From Methanosarcinaceae archaeon (GTDB lineage: Archaea; Halobacteriota; Methanosarcinia; Methanosarcinales; Methanosarcinaceae): DNA of 34,605 nt. The stretch covers positions 1-34,605 of the forward strand of contig JAIOTO010000022.1 of NCBI GenBank assembly GCA_021106765.1, given 5' to 3'. The notes beneath the pieces were generated by a model that did no database searches, had not been told where the DNA came from, and was given only the letters and a program-made list of their open reading frames with translations. This document shows, one piece after another, positions 33,276 through 34,605 of the stretch. Position 1 is the stretch's first letter; every line of letters begins with the position of its first letter. The position numbers and the translations under genes are program-made.

Positions 33276-33773
33276 TCAGTATCCTTTCATTTGAATTTTA
33301 ATGTCAAGGATCGGACTTCCATTTATAGCATCAAACTGCTTTACAAAGAGAGTTGTTCCTTTGATATCAACCAATTCCACGTTCTTGACCGCAAGTCTCG
33401 AAAGTCTATCAGGGGTACGGGAAGCGAAGATACCTACTTCTTTTCCATCCATTCCTCGCTTAAATACCGATCTGACCATTCTGGATTCATGGAGCTGATA
33501 GATGATCATCAGGTGTTTTTCGTCCTCTAATCTATACATGAATGGTTTCTGCGAATCAAACAATTCGATCATTGAGATCTCTTCTTTTCCTTCCAGTCCA
33601 AAGTTATCTCCTCGGGTTTGTTTATTGCGGACAAAACCAATGGGGAATACCTCAAATGGTTCATGTCCCTGATACATGCAGTTCACACATATGTGGTTAT
33701 TATCAACAACACATACATTCTTTTCTTCGACAAGCTTACCACATTTAACACATGTATATTGATTTTTGGTCAT
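33276..33773 (-). CDS. Zinc-ribbon/TrmO-like tRNA methyltransferase fusion
   Basis: TrmO methylates t6A37 of tRNA with SAM. The C-terminal part (about 115 aa) carries the family core: PIGFVRN, KHLMIIYQLHES, GIFASRTPDRLSRLAV and VDIKGTTLFVKQFDAINGSP, then ILDIKI. Ahead of it lies a zinc ribbon of two CxxC knuckles (CVKC and CVNC), giving a domain fusion not seen in E. coli TrmO. The SRTPDR loop has RLSRLAV where PNPIGLS is common, so the substrate could differ. Starts at 33809, 33788 and 33773 are all in frame; 33773 gives MTKNQYTCVKC directly before the zinc ribbon. Confidence 0.8.
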   Translation of the reverse strand: MTKNQYTCVKCGKLVEEKNVCVVDNNHICVNCMYQGHEPFEVFPIGFVRNKQTRGDNFGLEGKEEISMIELFDSQKPFMYRLEDEKHLMIIYQLHESRMVRSVFKRGMDGKEVGIFASRTPDRLSRLAVKNVELVDIKGTTLFVKQFDAINGSPILDIKIQMKGY

Positions 33774-33875
33774 ATCTCTATCACTCATTTTTATGTATTT
33801 ACTACCCATTTGTCCAGTCAGTCGGGTTAGTGTCTTTATTTTGTTGTAGATCTACATTCCAAATGTCTTCATCCC

Positions 33876-34565
33876 TTAGTCTTCTTCTATACTAAGTGCA
33901 TCCCGGGGACATTCATAAACACATTTGAAACAGCTTATGCAGGTTTTGTCTTCAACCACATCTTTTTTTGACACATTTATCCACATGGGGCAGACCCTGT
34001 CACATATACCGCAGGAATCACACAAAGAACTATTCCGTTTTATTTTTTTGAGTATTACCAGATTTATCAGAGATGCCGCAGCACCATCTTTACAAAAGTA
34101 TTTGCATGCTGCCCTGTCCACAAAGAAAGAGAGTAATATGGAAATTACCATTATTGCGATCAGTCCATCTACTATTGCAGATTCCAGGGACTCACCGACT
34201 ATCTGTAATTCATATAGTACAACGGTTACCAATACGAATATCATAATTATGTAACGGAAGTATCTCAGTCGGTTGTGAACTTCTTTCGGGATCAGCTTGT
34301 TGTATCGCTTACCAAGAACTTTTCTTCCCATCAAACCTGCGAGATCCTGGAACATGCCTCTTGGACACATCCATCCACAGTAGACCGGACCTACCAGTAA
34401 TGCCAGGGGAATGGTCAGAAGGATCACATAGATTGTTGATTCCATGCCGAAATACATAAAGATTGATAGTCCCACAAGCTGCAGAACTGACCTATAGGTA
34501 TTAATTCTCTTAATGTTTTTAAGTTTTGATGTGATAGTTTCTGCTTTATTCAAACGGATACCCAT
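33876..34565 (-). CDS. NapH/CcoG-like membrane [4Fe-4S] protein
   Basis: The 229-aa protein has about four membrane segments with the NapH-type motifs YCGWMCPRG and CKYFCKDGA on the cytosolic faces. It ends with two classic [4Fe-4S] sites: CDSCGICDRVCP and CISCFKCVYECP. It should pass electrons between the membrane and a soluble partner; its redox partner is not in the window. An in-frame TGA upstream of the ATG at 34565 shows the gene is complete. An AAGG lies next to the start but the spacing is short. It is the last gene in the window, on the same strand as the TrmO-like gene. Confidence 0.88.
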   Translation of the reverse strand: MGIRLNKAETITSKLKNIKRINTYRSVLQLVGLSIFMYFGMESTIYVILLTIPLALLVGPVYCGWMCPRGMFQDLAGLMGRKVLGKRYNKLIPKEVHNRLRYFRYIIMIFVLVTVVLYELQIVGESLESAIVDGLIAIMVISILLSFFVDRAACKYFCKDGAAASLINLVILKKIKRNSSLCDSCGICDRVCPMWINVSKKDVVEDKTCISCFKCVYECPRDALSIEED

Positions 34566-34605
34566 CCTTTGTTCCAGACTTCATATTATTGGAAGTACTA
34601 TTTGA

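Noticed and set aside
1-34605. Defence island or mobile element
   Set aside because: No transposase, integrase, restriction, toxin-antitoxin or CRISPR gene can be recognised; the rhomboid, TPR and lipoprotein genes are not evidence on their own.

Overview
The window comes from a euryarchaeal methanogen or methane-oxidising relative, most likely within or near Methanosarcinales. The evidence is the YcaO/TfuA pair that thioamidates McrA, methanogenesis marker protein 2, a RimK-type glutamate ligase of the kind that makes tetrahydrosarcinapterin or polyglutamyl F420, NikR, archaeal Nre, aIF1, TruD and Pth2, and PGF-pre-PGF and PEF-CTERM surface proteins. Intergenic regions carry archaeal TATA boxes, a mix of leaderless starts and GGAGG/GGTGA ribosome sites, and T-rich ends. 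Nearly all of it is chromosomal housekeeping and C1-cofactor biology. I see no transposase, integrase, phage gene, CRISPR array, tRNA or rRNA.

Layout. 1-1.6 kb: the end of a PGF-pre-PGF surface protein converges with a radical SAM enzyme. 1.8-4.2 kb: an unrecognised 96-aa protein, methanogenesis marker 2 and a stand-alone NifB-type radical SAM protein. 4.2-6.6 kb: a tight queC-DUF366-queE-queD operon making preQ0 for archaeosine. 6.7-8.2 kb: a ferritin-like protein, a 42-aa zinc-finger protein, and a PKD/PEF-CTERM surface protein with a 12-copy acidic repeat whose signal peptide lies in a different frame. 8.4-14 kb: ornithine cyclodeaminase/alanine dehydrogenase homologue, DUF434 protein, RimK-type ligase, pth2, transglutaminase-like protein, truD. 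14.17-14.29 kb: a GC-rich three-hairpin element with its own TATA box and a U8 tract, the best candidate here for an undescribed RNA gene. 14.3-18.3 kb: DtxR-type regulator, tfuA-ycaO, a 50-aa protein and a SufS-type cysteine desulfurase. 18.3-21.3 kb: purL, DUF192, aIF1.

21.4-24.6 kb: iscS, iscU, a Cys-rich HTH regulator and nre in one compact run, preceded by a TATA box overlapping a tandem 9-bp repeat. 24.6-27.4 kb: TPR protein, PiT phosphate transporter and its DUF47 partner. 27.4-30.7 kb: a CrtI-like flavoprotein and purC, divergent from nikR across an intergenic region with two 15-bp palindromes; then a possible structured RNA and a YwbE-like protein. 30.8-34.6 kb, all minus strand: a small basic membrane protein, a beta-propeller-like lipoprotein, a rhomboid protease, a zinc-ribbon/TrmO fusion and a NapH-like membrane ferredoxin.

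The genes share a theme of sulfur, iron-sulfur and nickel chemistry: two types of cysteine desulfurase, an IscU scaffold, thioamidation of McrA, three radical SAM enzymes and NikR. That fits an anaerobe whose core metabolism depends on Ni and Fe-S enzymes. Functions are read from motifs and family memory; no database search was possible.
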